Part shown: positions 17,123 to 26,305 of the stretch, in pieces
How positions within the stretch are numbered: the stretch's first letter is position 1
Layout: every line of letters starts with the position of its first letter
From: Streptomyces violaceusniger Tu 4113
GTDB lineage: Bacteria > Actinomycetota > Actinomycetes > Streptomycetales > Streptomycetaceae
DNA length: 64,000 bases
Direction of reading: 5' to 3'
NCBI RefSeq assembly: GCF_000147815.2
Contig: NC_015957.1
Coordinates: 3,658,001 to 3,722,000 of the forward strand
Made by a program: the position numbers and the translations under genes
Notes under the pieces: model-generated
Databases searched by the model: none
What the model saw: the letters and a program-made list of their open reading frames with translations, nothing else
What the model was told of the DNA's origin: nothing

Positions 17123-17287
17123 CCTGGATACCGCCGCCCCTTCCCGGGGTGCGCCGCCCTCCCCGCGAGACAGCGGGGCCGGGCGGCGTCCGCCTGGTGG
17201 GGCGGCCTCGCTGGTGTCCACCCCTGGCCGCTGCTCACGGGGGACACACGCGGGACCAGCGCACAGGCCGGGACATAGGGTGGCCTG

Positions 17288-17914
17288 ATGCAGGAGCGGT
17301 ACCGGACGGTCGCGCGCGAGGGCGTGCACGAGATCGAGATCAACAGATCGCGCTTCCTCTGCACGCTCGCGCCCGCCGCGACCGAGCAGGAGGCGCAGAA
17401 CGTCGTCCAGCGCGTCAGGAAGGAGCACCCCACCGGCACCCACAACTGCTTCGCGTACGTCATCGGCGCGGACGGCGGTGTGCAGAAGGCGAGCGACGAC
17501 GGGGAGCCGGGCGGTACGGCCGGGGTGCCGATGCTGCAGATGCTGCTGCGCCGTGAGGTCCGGTACGCGGTGGCCGTCGTCACCCGCTACTACGGGGGCG
17601 TGAAGCTCGGCGCGGGCGGTCTGATCCGGGCCTACGGCGGCGCGGTCGGCGAGGCGCTCGACGCGCTGGGCACCGTCACCCGGCAGCGGTTCCGGCTGGT
17701 GACCGTCACTGTCGACCACCAGCGGGCCGGAAAGCTGGAGAACGATCTGCGGGCGACGGGGCGGGCGGTCCGGGAGGTGCGCTACGCCGAGGCCGTGACC
17801 ATCGAACTGGGGCTGCCCGAGGCCGATGTGGACGCCTTCCGCGACTGGCTGGCGGACGCCACCGCCGGCACCGCAGCACTGGAGCTCGGCGGCGAGGCGT
17901 ACCAGGACGCATGA
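17288..17914 (+). CDS. YigZ/IMPACT family protein
   Basis: A 208-residue UPF0029 (Impact N-terminal) protein with a C-terminal DUF1949-like domain. Visible signatures are INRSRFLCTLAPAATEQEA at the start, then HNCFAYVIG, ASDDGEPGGTAGVPML and VTRYYGGVKLGAGGLIRAYG, the family hallmark. Bacterial members have been linked to translation or nucleic-acid binding, but no enzyme activity is established. ATG 17288 follows a start-proximal GTGGCCTG rather than a good ribosome site. It is alone on its strand ahead of sbcD. Confidence 0.92.
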   Translation: MQERYRTVAREGVHEIEINRSRFLCTLAPAATEQEAQNVVQRVRKEHPTGTHNCFAYVIGADGGVQKASDDGEPGGTAGVPMLQMLLRREVRYAVAVVTRYYGGVKLGAGGLIRAYGGAVGEALDALGTVTRQRFRLVTVTVDHQRAGKLENDLRATGRAVREVRYAEAVTIELGLPEADVDAFRDWLADATAGTAALELGGEAYQDA

Positions 17915-18082
17915 GACCGGGAGGTCTCCGGGATCCCGACACGGGCGGGAAATACGAGGTCCGTGAGATACCGGGCACCGACCGCGGCTAACGTGGTCGG
18001 TGCCCGGGCCGTGCGTACGCCGCGGGTGTGATGCTGGCCACTGGGGTGGAGGAAGGACAGAAGTGCAGGTCGGAGACCGCTT

Positions 18083-19318
18083 GTGAGAATGCTGCACACC
18101 TCCGACTGGCACCTCGGACGGTCCTTTCACCGGGTCAGCCTCCTTGCCGCGCAACGGGAGTTCATCGACCACCTCGTCACCACCGTGCGCGAGCGGCACA
18201 TCGACGCGGTGGTCGTCGCCGGTGACATCTACGACCGGGCCGTGCCGCCGCTCGCCGCCGTCGAGCTCTTCGACGACGCCCTGCACCGGCTCGCGGACCT
18301 CGGCGTGCCCACGGTCATGATCTCCGGCAACCATGACTCGGCCCGCCGTCTCGGCGTCGGCGCCGGGCTGATCGACCGGGCCGGGATCCACCTGCGCACC
18401 GACCCCGCCGGATGCGCCACCCCCGTCGTCCTCTCCGATGACCACGGCGAGGTGGCCTTCTACGGTCTGCCGTATCTCGAACCCGGGCTGGTGCGCGAGG
18501 AGTTGGGCGCCTCCGCGGCCGGTCATACGGCGGTGCTGGGCGCCGCCATGGACCGGGTGCGCGCCGACCTCGCCACCCGGCCGTCCGGCACCCGGTCCGT
18601 CGTCCTCGCGCACGCGTTCGTCACCGGTGGCGCGGTCAGCGACAGCGAGCGGGACATCACGGTCGGCGGAGTCGCCTCCGTACCCGCCGACGTCTTCGAC
18701 GGCGTCGACTACGCCGCGCTCGGCCATCTCCACGGCTGTCAGACCATCACCGAGCGCATCCGCTATTCGGGCTCCCCGCTCGCGTACTCCTTCTCCGAGG
18801 CGGCGCACCGCAAGTCAATGTGGGTGGTGGAGCTGGAGGTGGCGGGCGAGGCGCCGTCGTGCGAACGGGTGGACTGCCCGGTGCCGCGCCCGCTGGCCCG
18901 GATCCGCGGCCGGATCGAGGGGCTGCTGGACGACCCGGACCTCGACCGCCATGAGGAGGCGTGGGTCGAGGCCACGCTGACCGACGCGGTGCGGCCGCAT
19001 GAGCCGATGGCCCGGCTGGCGCGGCGCTTCCCCCACGTACTCACGCTGGTCTTCGACCCCGAGCGGCCCCCCGAGGATCCGCTCGCCTCGTACGCACAGC
19101 GGCTGCGCGGCCGCTCGGACCGGCAGATCGCCGAGGACTTCGTGGCCCATGTGCGGGGCGGCCGCGGCCCGGACGAGGCGGAGCGCGCGCTGCTCGGCGA
19201 CGCGCTGGAGGCCGTACGGAGCGAGGCGCACGAGGGGGTTGTGCCCGGTGAGGAGCACGGCGCGGCGGCGACCGCGACGGCGAGGGCCGGGGCGACGGCG
19301 GGGGAGGTGGCGCGATGA
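18083..19318 (+). CDS. sbcD: Exonuclease SbcCD subunit D
   Basis: A 411-residue Mre11-type nuclease subunit. Metallophosphatase motifs appear in order: SDWHLG, VVAGDIYDR, SGNHDSARR, AHAF and GHLHGCQ, binding two Mn ions. With SbcC it opens DNA hairpins and trims blocked double-strand ends. The C-terminal ~60 residues form the family cap and a low-complexity Ala/Thr tail. GTG 18083 is supported by GGAG 7 bases ahead; ATG 18089 is a second option. Its stop overlaps the sbcC start (ATGA), which implies translational coupling. Confidence 0.95.
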   Translation: MRMLHTSDWHLGRSFHRVSLLAAQREFIDHLVTTVRERHIDAVVVAGDIYDRAVPPLAAVELFDDALHRLADLGVPTVMISGNHDSARRLGVGAGLIDRAGIHLRTDPAGCATPVVLSDDHGEVAFYGLPYLEPGLVREELGASAAGHTAVLGAAMDRVRADLATRPSGTRSVVLAHAFVTGGAVSDSERDITVGGVASVPADVFDGVDYAALGHLHGCQTITERIRYSGSPLAYSFSEAAHRKSMWVVELEVAGEAPSCERVDCPVPRPLARIRGRIEGLLDDPDLDRHEEAWVEATLTDAVRPHEPMARLARRFPHVLTLVFDPERPPEDPLASYAQRLRGRSDRQIAEDFVAHVRGGRGPDEAERALLGDALEAVRSEAHEGVVPGEEHGAAATATARAGATAGEVAR

Positions 19319-22300
19319 GGCTGCACCGGCTCGCCGTCACGGCCTTCGGCCCGTTCGGCGCCACCCAGGGGATCGACTTCGATGAGCTGTCCGCCGCCGG
19401 GCTCTTCCTGCTGCACGGGCCGACCGGCGCCGGTAAGACGTCCGTCCTGGACGCGGTCTGCTACGCGCTGTACGGCCAGGTGCCCGGCGCCCGCCAGGGC
19501 AACGGGCTCTCGCTGCGCAGCGACCACGCCGAACCGCTGACCCCGACCGAGGTCGTTCTCGAATTCACCGCCGGGGAGCGGCGCTTGGAGATCACCCGGC
19601 GCCCCGAGCAGCCGCGCCCCAAGAAGCGGGGCACGGGCATGACCCGGGAGAAGGCGCAGACCCTGCTGCGCGAGTACGCCCCGGCAGCGGCGTCCGCTTC
19701 GGTATCCGGCTCGGCTTCCGGGCCGGGGCAGTGGAAGGCACTCAGCCGCTCCCACCAGGAGATCGGCGAGGAGATGGGGCAGTTGCTCGGCATGAGCCGG
19801 GAGCAGTTCTGCCAGGTGGTGCTCTTGCCGCAGGGCGACTTCGCCCGCTTTCTGCGCGCGGACGAACTGGCGCGCGGCAAGCTGCTGGGCAAGCTGTTCG
19901 ACACCGGCCGCTTCGCCGCCGTCGAGGAACGGCTGGCGGAGCTGCGGCGGGCGGCGGAGAAGCGGGTCGCGACCGGGGACGAGCGGCTGCTCGCACTCGC
20001 CCATCGGATGGGGCAGGCGGCGGGCCGCACCACGGAGCTCGACGGGCATCCGCTGCCCGAGCCGACCCCCGGTGAACCGGGGCTGGCCGACGCCGTCCTG
20101 GAGTGGGCCGCCGTCGCCCGCACCGGCGCGCGCGAACGGCGGGACATCGCGCTCTCCGCCGTACGGGCCGCCGAGGCGGCCCACGACGCCGCCCAGCGGG
20201 CCGCCGACGCGACACGCGAACGGGCCGAACTGCAGCGCCGCCACGCCGAGGCCCGCCGCCGGGCGGACGACCTCGAACGGCAGCGGCCCGACCACGACCG
20301 GCTGCGCGAGCTGCTGGAACGAGCCCGCGCGGCCGACGCGGTGGTCCCCGCACTCGACCTGCGCACCGCCGCCGCCCGCGACCACGACACCGCCGAAACC
20401 ACCGAACGCCAGGCCCGCGCCCGCCTGACCGCCGAACCCGGCCTTGCGGCGTCGGCCCTCGCGGTGATCGCGGACATCCCCGACCAACGCACGCCCGCTG
20501 CCCCGGCGACATCGCCCGGCACGTCCCTGCCCGCACAGGGCACCGCGACCCCGGACGAGACCACCCGGCACGCGAGGGGCGCGGCGGTTGCGCACGGCGG
20601 GCACGGACGAGGGGCTTGGCCGGGCCCGGCGTCATCCGGTGAAGCGCGCGCTTCGGGGCGGGAGGCGGTGGCCTCGGGCGAACGTGCTCCGTACGGCTCG
20701 GACGCGTCCGCGGTGCTCGGCGAGGCCGATGCCGAGTGGTTGGGGCGGGTTGAGCGGCGGGTGCGGGAGGAGCTTGGGGCGTTGGGGGCCGCGCGGCGGG
20801 GGGAGGCGCGGGCGGAGGCCGTGGTCGGCGAGATCGGTGCGCTCGACGGGGAGGCCCGTGCCGACGACGAGGCGATCGAGGAGGCCGCCGAGTGGCTCGC
20901 CGGGTGGGAGGAGACCCACCGGGCGCATCAGCGGCGGATCGAGGCCGCGCAGGAGGCCGTCAACCAGGCCGAGCAGTTGGGCGGGCGGATCGAGCCCGCC
21001 GAGCGGCGTCTTGAGGCCGCCCGGCGGCGGGACCGGCTCGCCGGGCAGGAGCGGGAGGCGCGGGACGAGCTGTTGCGCGCCCGCGAGGGGGCCGCCGCCG
21101 CGCGGCAGCACTGGCTCGACCTCAAGGAGGCCCGGCTGCGCGGCATCGCCGCCGAGCTGGCGGCCGGGCTGCGCGAGGGGGAGCCCTGTGCGGTGTGCGG
21201 GGCGACCGAGCACCCGGGTCCGGCCCGGCCCGGGGCCGGGCATGTGGACCGTACGGCGGAGGAGACCGCGCTGGCGGACTACCAGCGTGCCGAGGAGGTC
21301 CGCGAAGAGGCCGAGCGCACGCGGAACGCGCTACGGGAGGCCCACGCGGGCGCGGAGGCCACGGCGGAGGGCGAGGACGCGGCCGAACTCGACCGGGCCT
21401 TGGCCGAGTTGCGGGCCGCGTACGCCGAGGCCCGTGACGCGGCGGCCGACGGGCACGCCGCCCGCGCGGCCCTGGACCGGGCCGAGGGCGAGCACGCACG
21501 GCGTACGGCGCAGCGGCAGGAGGCCGAGCGGCGGGCGGCCGCCCGCACCTCGCGCCGCGAAACCCTGGCCCGGGAGCGGGCCGCGCTGCTGGCGGAGCTG
21601 GAGCGGGCGCGCGGCGCGGACGCCACCGTCGCCGAGCGTGCGGCGCGGCTCGAGCGGCAGGCGGGGCTGCTGGCCCACGCCGCCGAGGCGGCGCGGGCTG
21701 CCGACGCGGCCGCGACCCGGCTGAAGGAGGCCGACGCCCGGCTCGCGGACGCCGCGTACCGGGCCGGGTTCGCGACTCCGGAGCAGGCCGCCGAGGCCGT
21801 GCTGCCCCCGGACCGGCAGCGCGAGGCGCGCCGTCGTCTCGACGCATGGCAGACGGAGTCGGCGGCGGCCGGGGCCGAGCTGTCCGACGCCAGGGTGCTC
21901 GCCGCCGCGCAGGCGCCGCCCGCCGACCCCGTGGCGGCGCAGACGGCGGCCGACGCGGCCACCCGCGCGCTGCGCGAGGTCTCGGCCGCGGACGCCGCGG
22001 CCCGCACCCGCTGCGAGGACCTCGACGCGCTCTCCGCGCAGGCGGTCGCGGACGCCCGCAGGCTCGCCCCGCTGCGCGCGGAGCACGACCGGATCGCCCG
22101 CCTCGCCTCGCTCGCCGCGGGCACCTCCACGGACAACGAGCGCAGGATGCGGCTGGAGGCGTATGTTCTGGCGGCCCGGCTGGAGCAGGTCGCGGCGGCG
22201 GCGAGCGCCCGGCTGCGCCACATGTCCTCCGGGCGTTACACCTTGGTGCACTCCGACGCCCGCTCCGGCGGGCGCGGCCGCTCCGGTCTCGGACTGCATG

Positions 22301-22644
22301 TCATCGACGCCTGGACCGGCAGCGAACGCGACACCGCCACCCTCTCCGGCGGCGAGACCTTCTCCGCCTCGCTCGCCCTCGCGCTGGGCCTGGCGGACGT
22401 GGTCACCGACGAGGCGGGCGGGGTCCGCCTGGACACCCTCTTCATCGACGAGGGGTTCGGCAGCCTCGACGAGCAGACCCTGGACGAGGTCATGGACGTG
22501 CTCGACTCGCTGCGCGAGCGGGACCGTACGGTCGGCATCGTCAGCCATGTCGCCGATCTGCGCCGGCGGATCCCCGCCCAGTTGGAGGTCGTCAAGGGCC
22601 GAGAGGGCTCGGCCGTACGCCACCGTACGGCCGCCGCGCACTAG
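19315..22644 (+). CDS. sbcC: Exonuclease SbcCD subunit C (SMC-like ATPase)
   Basis: A 1109-residue Rad50-type ATPase. Walker A is GPTGAGKTS near residue 35. Two long coiled coils rich in Ala/Arg/Glu flank a zinc-hook-like CAVCGATEHPG turn near residue 625. The C-terminal lobe has the ABC signature TLSGGETFSASLALALG and Walker B in LDTLFIDEGFGSLDEQT. It partners SbcD in DNA end processing. The gene is intact, but its TAG stop lies within the left end of an IS982 element, so any native downstream context has been displaced. Confidence 0.95.
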   Translation: MRLHRLAVTAFGPFGATQGIDFDELSAAGLFLLHGPTGAGKTSVLDAVCYALYGQVPGARQGNGLSLRSDHAEPLTPTEVVLEFTAGERRLEITRRPEQPRPKKRGTGMTREKAQTLLREYAPAAASASVSGSASGPGQWKALSRSHQEIGEEMGQLLGMSREQFCQVVLLPQGDFARFLRADELARGKLLGKLFDTGRFAAVEERLAELRRAAEKRVATGDERLLALAHRMGQAAGRTTELDGHPLPEPTPGEPGLADAVLEWAAVARTGARERRDIALSAVRAAEAAHDAAQRAADATRERAELQRRHAEARRRADDLERQRPDHDRLRELLERARAADAVVPALDLRTAAARDHDTAETTERQARARLTAEPGLAASALAVIADIPDQRTPAAPATSPGTSLPAQGTATPDETTRHARGAAVAHGGHGRGAWPGPASSGEARASGREAVASGERAPYGSDASAVLGEADAEWLGRVERRVREELGALGAARRGEARAEAVVGEIGALDGEARADDEAIEEAAEWLAGWEETHRAHQRRIEAAQEAVNQAEQLGGRIEPAERRLEAARRRDRLAGQEREARDELLRAREGAAAARQHWLDLKEARLRGIAAELAAGLREGEPCAVCGATEHPGPARPGAGHVDRTAEETALADYQRAEEVREEAERTRNALREAHAGAEATAEGEDAAELDRALAELRAAYAEARDAAADGHAARAALDRAEGEHARRTAQRQEAERRAAARTSRRETLARERAALLAELERARGADATVAERAARLERQAGLLAHAAEAARAADAAATRLKEADARLADAAYRAGFATPEQAAEAVLPPDRQREARRRLDAWQTESAAAGAELSDARVLAAAQAPPADPVAAQTAADAATRALREVSAADAAARTRCEDLDALSAQAVADARRLAPLRAEHDRIARLASLAAGTSTDNERRMRLEAYVLAARLEQVAAAASARLRHMSSGRYTLVHSDARSGGRGRSGLGLHVIDAWTGSERDTATLSGGETFSASLALALGLADVVTDEAGGVRLDTLFIDEGFGSLDEQTLDEVMDVLDSLRERDRTVGIVSHVADLRRRIPAQLEVVKGREGSAVRHRTAAAH

Positions 22645-23650
22645 ATGAATGAGTCCAAGGGATGGCCTGCGGACATGAGGCGAGGGCGTCCAATGTCGAT
22701 GTGTGACGAACGACCTGAACACCCTCGCAACGGCACTGTACGCCCGGATCGACGATGAGTTGAAGGCTTCGCCGTGGCTGGCCCCGGCGCGGCCCGCGGT
22801 GGGGATCGCTCCCCGGCTCAGTGACGCGGAGCTGCTCACGCTCGCTGTGATGTCGGCGGTGCTCGGCTACACCTCCGAGCGGCGCTGGCTGCGCCGTGTC
22901 GACCAGGACTTCCGCCATCTCTTTCCCCGTGTGCCCCAGCAGTCTGGCTACAACAAGCGCCTGCGTGCCGCGTCGTCCCTGCTCATCAGCATGATCCGGA
23001 TTCTGGCCCGGGACACCTCGCTGTGGAGCGACGACGTGTGGCTGGTCGACTCCACCCCGGTCGGCTGCGGATGTTCCCGGGAAACAGCCAAACGCTCGGA
23101 CCTGGCCGGATGGGCCCAGTACGGCTACTGCGCATCCCACTCCCGGTACTTCTGGGGGCTGCGGCTGCACCTGGTGTGCACGCTCGGCGGCCTGCCGGTC
23201 CTGTTCGCGCTGACCGGCGCCAAGGCCGATGAACGCGAAACGCTGAGGGACATGCTCGACACCGCGCCGGACGTGACCGCCTCCCACCCCGGACAGACGA
23301 TCATCGCCGACAAGAACTACTACGGCTACGAGTTCGAGCACGACCTCGCGGAGCGTCACCTCGTCCTGCTGCGGCCAGCCCGCAAGGGCGAGCCCGAGCG
23401 GGCCGGAGCGCACCTGTTCAAGCCCCTTCGCCAGGTCATCGAGTCGATCAACCAGACTCTCAAAGGCCAGCTCGATCTGGAACGGCATGGCGGCAAGAGC
23501 CCACGTGGCGTGGTCGCACGCGTTCTGTGCCGGATCCTCGCGCTGACCGCGGCCGTCTGGCACAACGACCTCACCAGACAGCCGGTCAAGCGATCACTGA
23601 TCGCCTATGACCACTGACCGTGACAACACCCCTTGGACTCATTCATCTAG
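22641..23650. mobile_element. IS982-family element inserted at the sbcC stop codon
   Basis: A 1.0-kb element bounded by inverted repeats of at least 17 bp (ATGAATGAGTCCAAGGG inward from each end, 22645-22661 and 23630-23646). CTAG occurs on both outer sides (22641-22644 and 23647-23650). Because CTAG is a palindrome it could be either a 4-bp target duplication or part of the repeats. It contains one intact transposase gene on the plus strand. Confidence 0.85.
22703..23617 (+). CDS. IS982 family transposase
   Basis: A 304-residue DDE transposase. Family features are PRLSDAELLTLAVMSAVLGY, the DDVWLVDSTPVGCG segment with the first catalytic Asp, KRSDLAGWAQYGYCASHSRY, TIIADKNYYGYEFEHDL with the second Asp, and LRQVIESINQTLKGQLDLER with the Glu. 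It ends RSLIAYDH like other actinobacterial members. No frameshift or stop is seen, so the element may be active. GTG 22703 is the likely start. Confidence 0.93.
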   Translation: MTNDLNTLATALYARIDDELKASPWLAPARPAVGIAPRLSDAELLTLAVMSAVLGYTSERRWLRRVDQDFRHLFPRVPQQSGYNKRLRAASSLLISMIRILARDTSLWSDDVWLVDSTPVGCGCSRETAKRSDLAGWAQYGYCASHSRYFWGLRLHLVCTLGGLPVLFALTGAKADERETLRDMLDTAPDVTASHPGQTIIADKNYYGYEFEHDLAERHLVLLRPARKGEPERAGAHLFKPLRQVIESINQTLKGQLDLERHGGKSPRGVVARVLCRILALTAAVWHNDLTRQPVKRSLIAYDH

Positions 23651-23713
23651 CGCGAGGGCGGGCCGTCGCACCAACGAGCAGGCGAGCCCGGGCACTACGG
23701 GTGTCCGGCGGAC

Positions 23714-23835
23714 CACGCGGCGGAGCCGCATATCGATGCTTTCCCCTCCCCGCCCCTTCCCTCGGCATCGATATGCGGCTCCGCTGCGTGGCAGGGGCTC
23801 CGCCCCTGGACCCCGGGGTCCAGGGGCGGAGCCCC
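23714..23835. repeat. Palindromic repeat unit (two long hairpins)
   Basis: Two hairpins fill the gap after the IS. The first has 20-bp arms, GCGGAGCCGCATATCGATGC (23720-23739) and its exact complement at 23765-23784. The second is a perfect 42-bp palindrome (23794-23835) centred on CCCCGGGG, with GGGGCTCCGCCCC arms. A 24-bp piece, 23714-23737, recurs at 43827-43850 with two changes. The remaining 23836-23995 is GC-rich and without a gene. Confidence 0.85.
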
Positions 23836-23995
23836 GGTTGGGGAAGGGGCGGGGAGGGGCGGGGAGGGGAGCAGCCAGCCGCCGGCGGCAAGATCCGCCG
23901 GACGCCTCCTGGCGGGAGGGCGAGCCCTCGCACCAGCGGGAGGACGGGCCGCACCCCGTGAGGATCGCGGCCCGCCCCGCGCGCTCAGCGGAAGC

Positions 23996-25678
23996 TCAGA
24001 GCGCCGACAGCTCCTCCACCAGGTCGTCAAGCCCCAGCGAACCCTGCGACAGCGCCGCCATATGCCACTTCTTGGCGTCGAAGGCGTCGCCGTGCGCCTT
24101 ACGGGCCGCCTCCCGCCCCGTCAGCCAGGCCCGCTCGCCCAGCTTGTAGCCGATGGCCTGGCCCGGCATGCCCAGATAGCGCACCAGCTCACTGTCGAGG
24201 AACTCCGCCGGACGGCCGCAGTGCAGCCCGAAGAACTCGCGCGCCAGCTCCGGGGTCCACCGCTCACCGGGGTGGAAGGGCGAATCGGCGGGGATGTCCA
24301 GCTCCAGATGCATCCCGATGTCGACGATCACCCGCAGCGCCCGCATCATCTGCGCGTCCAGATAGCCCAGCCGCCGCTCCGGGTCCGACAGGAAGCCCAG
24401 CTCGTCCATGAGCCGCTCCGCGTACAGCGCCCAGCCCTCGGCGTTGGCGCTGACCATGCCGACCGTGGCCTGGTAGCGGGAGAGCTGGTCGGAGACGTGT
24501 GCCCACTGGGCGAGCTGCAGATGGTGGCCGGGGACGCCCTCGTGGTACCAGGTGGAGACCAGGTCGTAGACGGGGAAGCGGGTCTCGCCCATCGTGGGCA
24601 GCCAGGTCCGGCCGGGGCGGGAGAAGTCCACCGACGGCTGGGTGTAGTACGGCGCCGCCGCGCTGCCCGGCGGGGCGATCATCGACTCGACCCGCTTGAC
24701 CCGCTCGGCCAGGTCGAAGTGGGTGCCGTTCAGCTCCTCGATGGCCTCGTCCATCAGCTCCTGCAGCCACACCCGCGTCTCCTCGACGCCCTCGATATGG
24801 GCACCGTGGGTGTCGAGGTGGCGCAGCGCCTCCCACGGGTTGGCGCCGGGCAGGATCTTCTCGGCCTCGGTGCGCATCTCGGCGTGGATACGGTGGAATT
24901 CCGCCCAGCCGTACGCGTACGCCTCGTCCAGGTCGAGATCGGTGCCGTTCCACATCCGGGCCCAGCGGCGGTAGCGCTCGCGCCCCACCACATCGGCGGC
25001 GCCCTCGATGGCCGGGGCGTAGGTCCCGCGCAGCCAGTCGCGGAGCTCGACCAGCGCGCCCCTCGCCGCGGCGGCCGCCTCGTCCAGCTCACCGCGCAGC
25101 GCGTCGGGCCCCCCGGCGGTGAAGTCGGCGAACCAGCCGCCGTCCGTGCCGATCCACTCCGTCAACTGATCGAGGACCGTGGCCACCTGCCGGGGGCCGG
25201 CCGGCAGGCTGCGCCGCAGCCCCTCGGCGAGCGAGGCGCGGTAACCCTCCAGTGCGGCCGGTACGGCGCGCAGCCGGGCCGCGACGGCCGACCAGTCCTC
25301 CTCGGTCTGGCTGGGCATCACGGTGAAGATGCCGCGCACCGAGTGCAGCGGGGAGCTCAGGTTGCTGACCGCGCGCAGCCCCTCGTGGGCGTCGTGCACG
25401 GCGAGCTCGGCGGTCAGCCGCTCCCGCAGCAGCCGGGCGCAACGCCGCTCGGCGTCGCTGTCCGCCCCGGGGCGCGCCTCGGCCTCGGCCAGCCGGGCCA
25501 GGGTGGTGCGGGAGAGGTCGGCGACGGCCTCGGCCCCGTCGGGGGAGAAGTCCGGGAGGCGCCGGGAGCTTTCGGGAACGCCCAGGTAGGTGCCGGTGAT
25601 CGGGTCGAGTTCGATGAGGGCGTCGACATAGCTGTCGGCGACCTGACGGGGCAGCGGAGCGTTCTTGGTATCGGACAT
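23996..25678 (-). CDS. DUF885 family protein (zinc peptidase-like)
   Basis: A 560-residue cytoplasmic protein. Near residue 360 it carries WYHEGVPGHHLQLAQW, an HExxxxH-like metal-binding motif typical of DUF885 proteins, which are related to M32/M2-type gluzincins. N-terminal helical region LPRQVADSYVDALIELDPIT and C-terminal GQAIGYKLGERAWLTGREAA match the family. Peptidase activity is inferred from the motif. ATG 25678 is chosen because GAGG is 9 bases upstream; ATG 25687 would leave no room for a ribosome site. Confidence 0.88.
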   Translation of the reverse strand: MSDTKNAPLPRQVADSYVDALIELDPITGTYLGVPESSRRLPDFSPDGAEAVADLSRTTLARLAEAEARPGADSDAERRCARLLRERLTAELAVHDAHEGLRAVSNLSSPLHSVRGIFTVMPSQTEEDWSAVAARLRAVPAALEGYRASLAEGLRRSLPAGPRQVATVLDQLTEWIGTDGGWFADFTAGGPDALRGELDEAAAAARGALVELRDWLRGTYAPAIEGAADVVGRERYRRWARMWNGTDLDLDEAYAYGWAEFHRIHAEMRTEAEKILPGANPWEALRHLDTHGAHIEGVEETRVWLQELMDEAIEELNGTHFDLAERVKRVESMIAPPGSAAAPYYTQPSVDFSRPGRTWLPTMGETRFPVYDLVSTWYHEGVPGHHLQLAQWAHVSDQLSRYQATVGMVSANAEGWALYAERLMDELGFLSDPERRLGYLDAQMMRALRVIVDIGMHLELDIPADSPFHPGERWTPELAREFFGLHCGRPAEFLDSELVRYLGMPGQAIGYKLGERAWLTGREAARKAHGDAFDAKKWHMAALSQGSLGLDDLVEELSAL

Positions 25679-25751
25679 GCGGCCCATCCTCGTACGTTCC
25701 GGGGCGCGGCGTCAGCACCACGGGAGTGTGACGAGCGGGAACAGAGGTGTG

Positions 25752-26246
25752 CTACGAGATTGCCGAGCCGTCTCGGGCGGGCGGCAGCAGCGGGCCGCAG
25801 CTCCACTGCTGGAAGATCAGCCGGGTCTCGACCCGGGTCACCTCGCGGCGCGAGGTGAACTCGTCCAGCACCAGCCGCTGCAGATCGGCGGTGTCGGCCA
25901 CCGCGACATGCACCAGATAGTCGTCCGGCCCGGCGAGGTGGAAGAGCGCCCGGGACTCGGGCAGTGCCCGGATCCGCTCCACGAACGGGCCGACCAGTTC
26001 CCGGCGGTGGGGCCGTAGCTGGACCGAGAGCAGGGCCTCGAGACCGCGTCCCAGCTTGGTGGGGTCCAGACGGAGTTCATGGCCGAGGATCACGCCGGAG
26101 CGGCGCAGCCGGGTCACCCGGTCCAGACAGGTCGAGGGCGCCACGCCGACCTGGGCGGCCAGATCGCGGTAGGTGGTCCGGGCGTCGTTCTGCAGCAGCC
26201 GCAGAATCTGGAGGTCCACCGGATCGAGAGCGACGGTTTCGGCCAT
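25752..26246 (-). CDS. Lrp/AsnC family regulator
   Basis: A 164-residue regulator with an N-terminal HTH (LDPVDLQILRLLQNDARTTY, DLAAQVGVAPSTCLDRVTRL) and a C-terminal RAM domain (LLSVQLRPHRRELVGPFVER, ALFHLAGPDDYLVHVAVAD). Such proteins sense amino acids as octamers. ATG 26246 is used, since upstream in-frame codons run into the divergent promoter. The divergent gene is a PLP-dependent C-S lyase, the classic partner, so it probably responds to methionine, cysteine or a related amino acid. Confidence 0.92.
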   Translation of the reverse strand: MAETVALDPVDLQILRLLQNDARTTYRDLAAQVGVAPSTCLDRVTRLRRSGVILGHELRLDPTKLGRGLEALLSVQLRPHRRELVGPFVERIRALPESRALFHLAGPDDYLVHVAVADTADLQRLVLDEFTSRREVTRVETRLIFQQWSCGPLLPPARDGSAIS

Positions 26247-26305
26247 CGGCCGAACGTAGCACGGACATCTGCCGCGAGAGTCCGGTGGTTGTTCACCCTT
26301 CACCC

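Noticed and set aside
20588..21724. Long open frames in alternate phases inside sbcC
   Set aside because: High GC at third codon positions produces shadow frames. The Walker A, zinc hook and signature motifs show that the SbcC frame is the real one.
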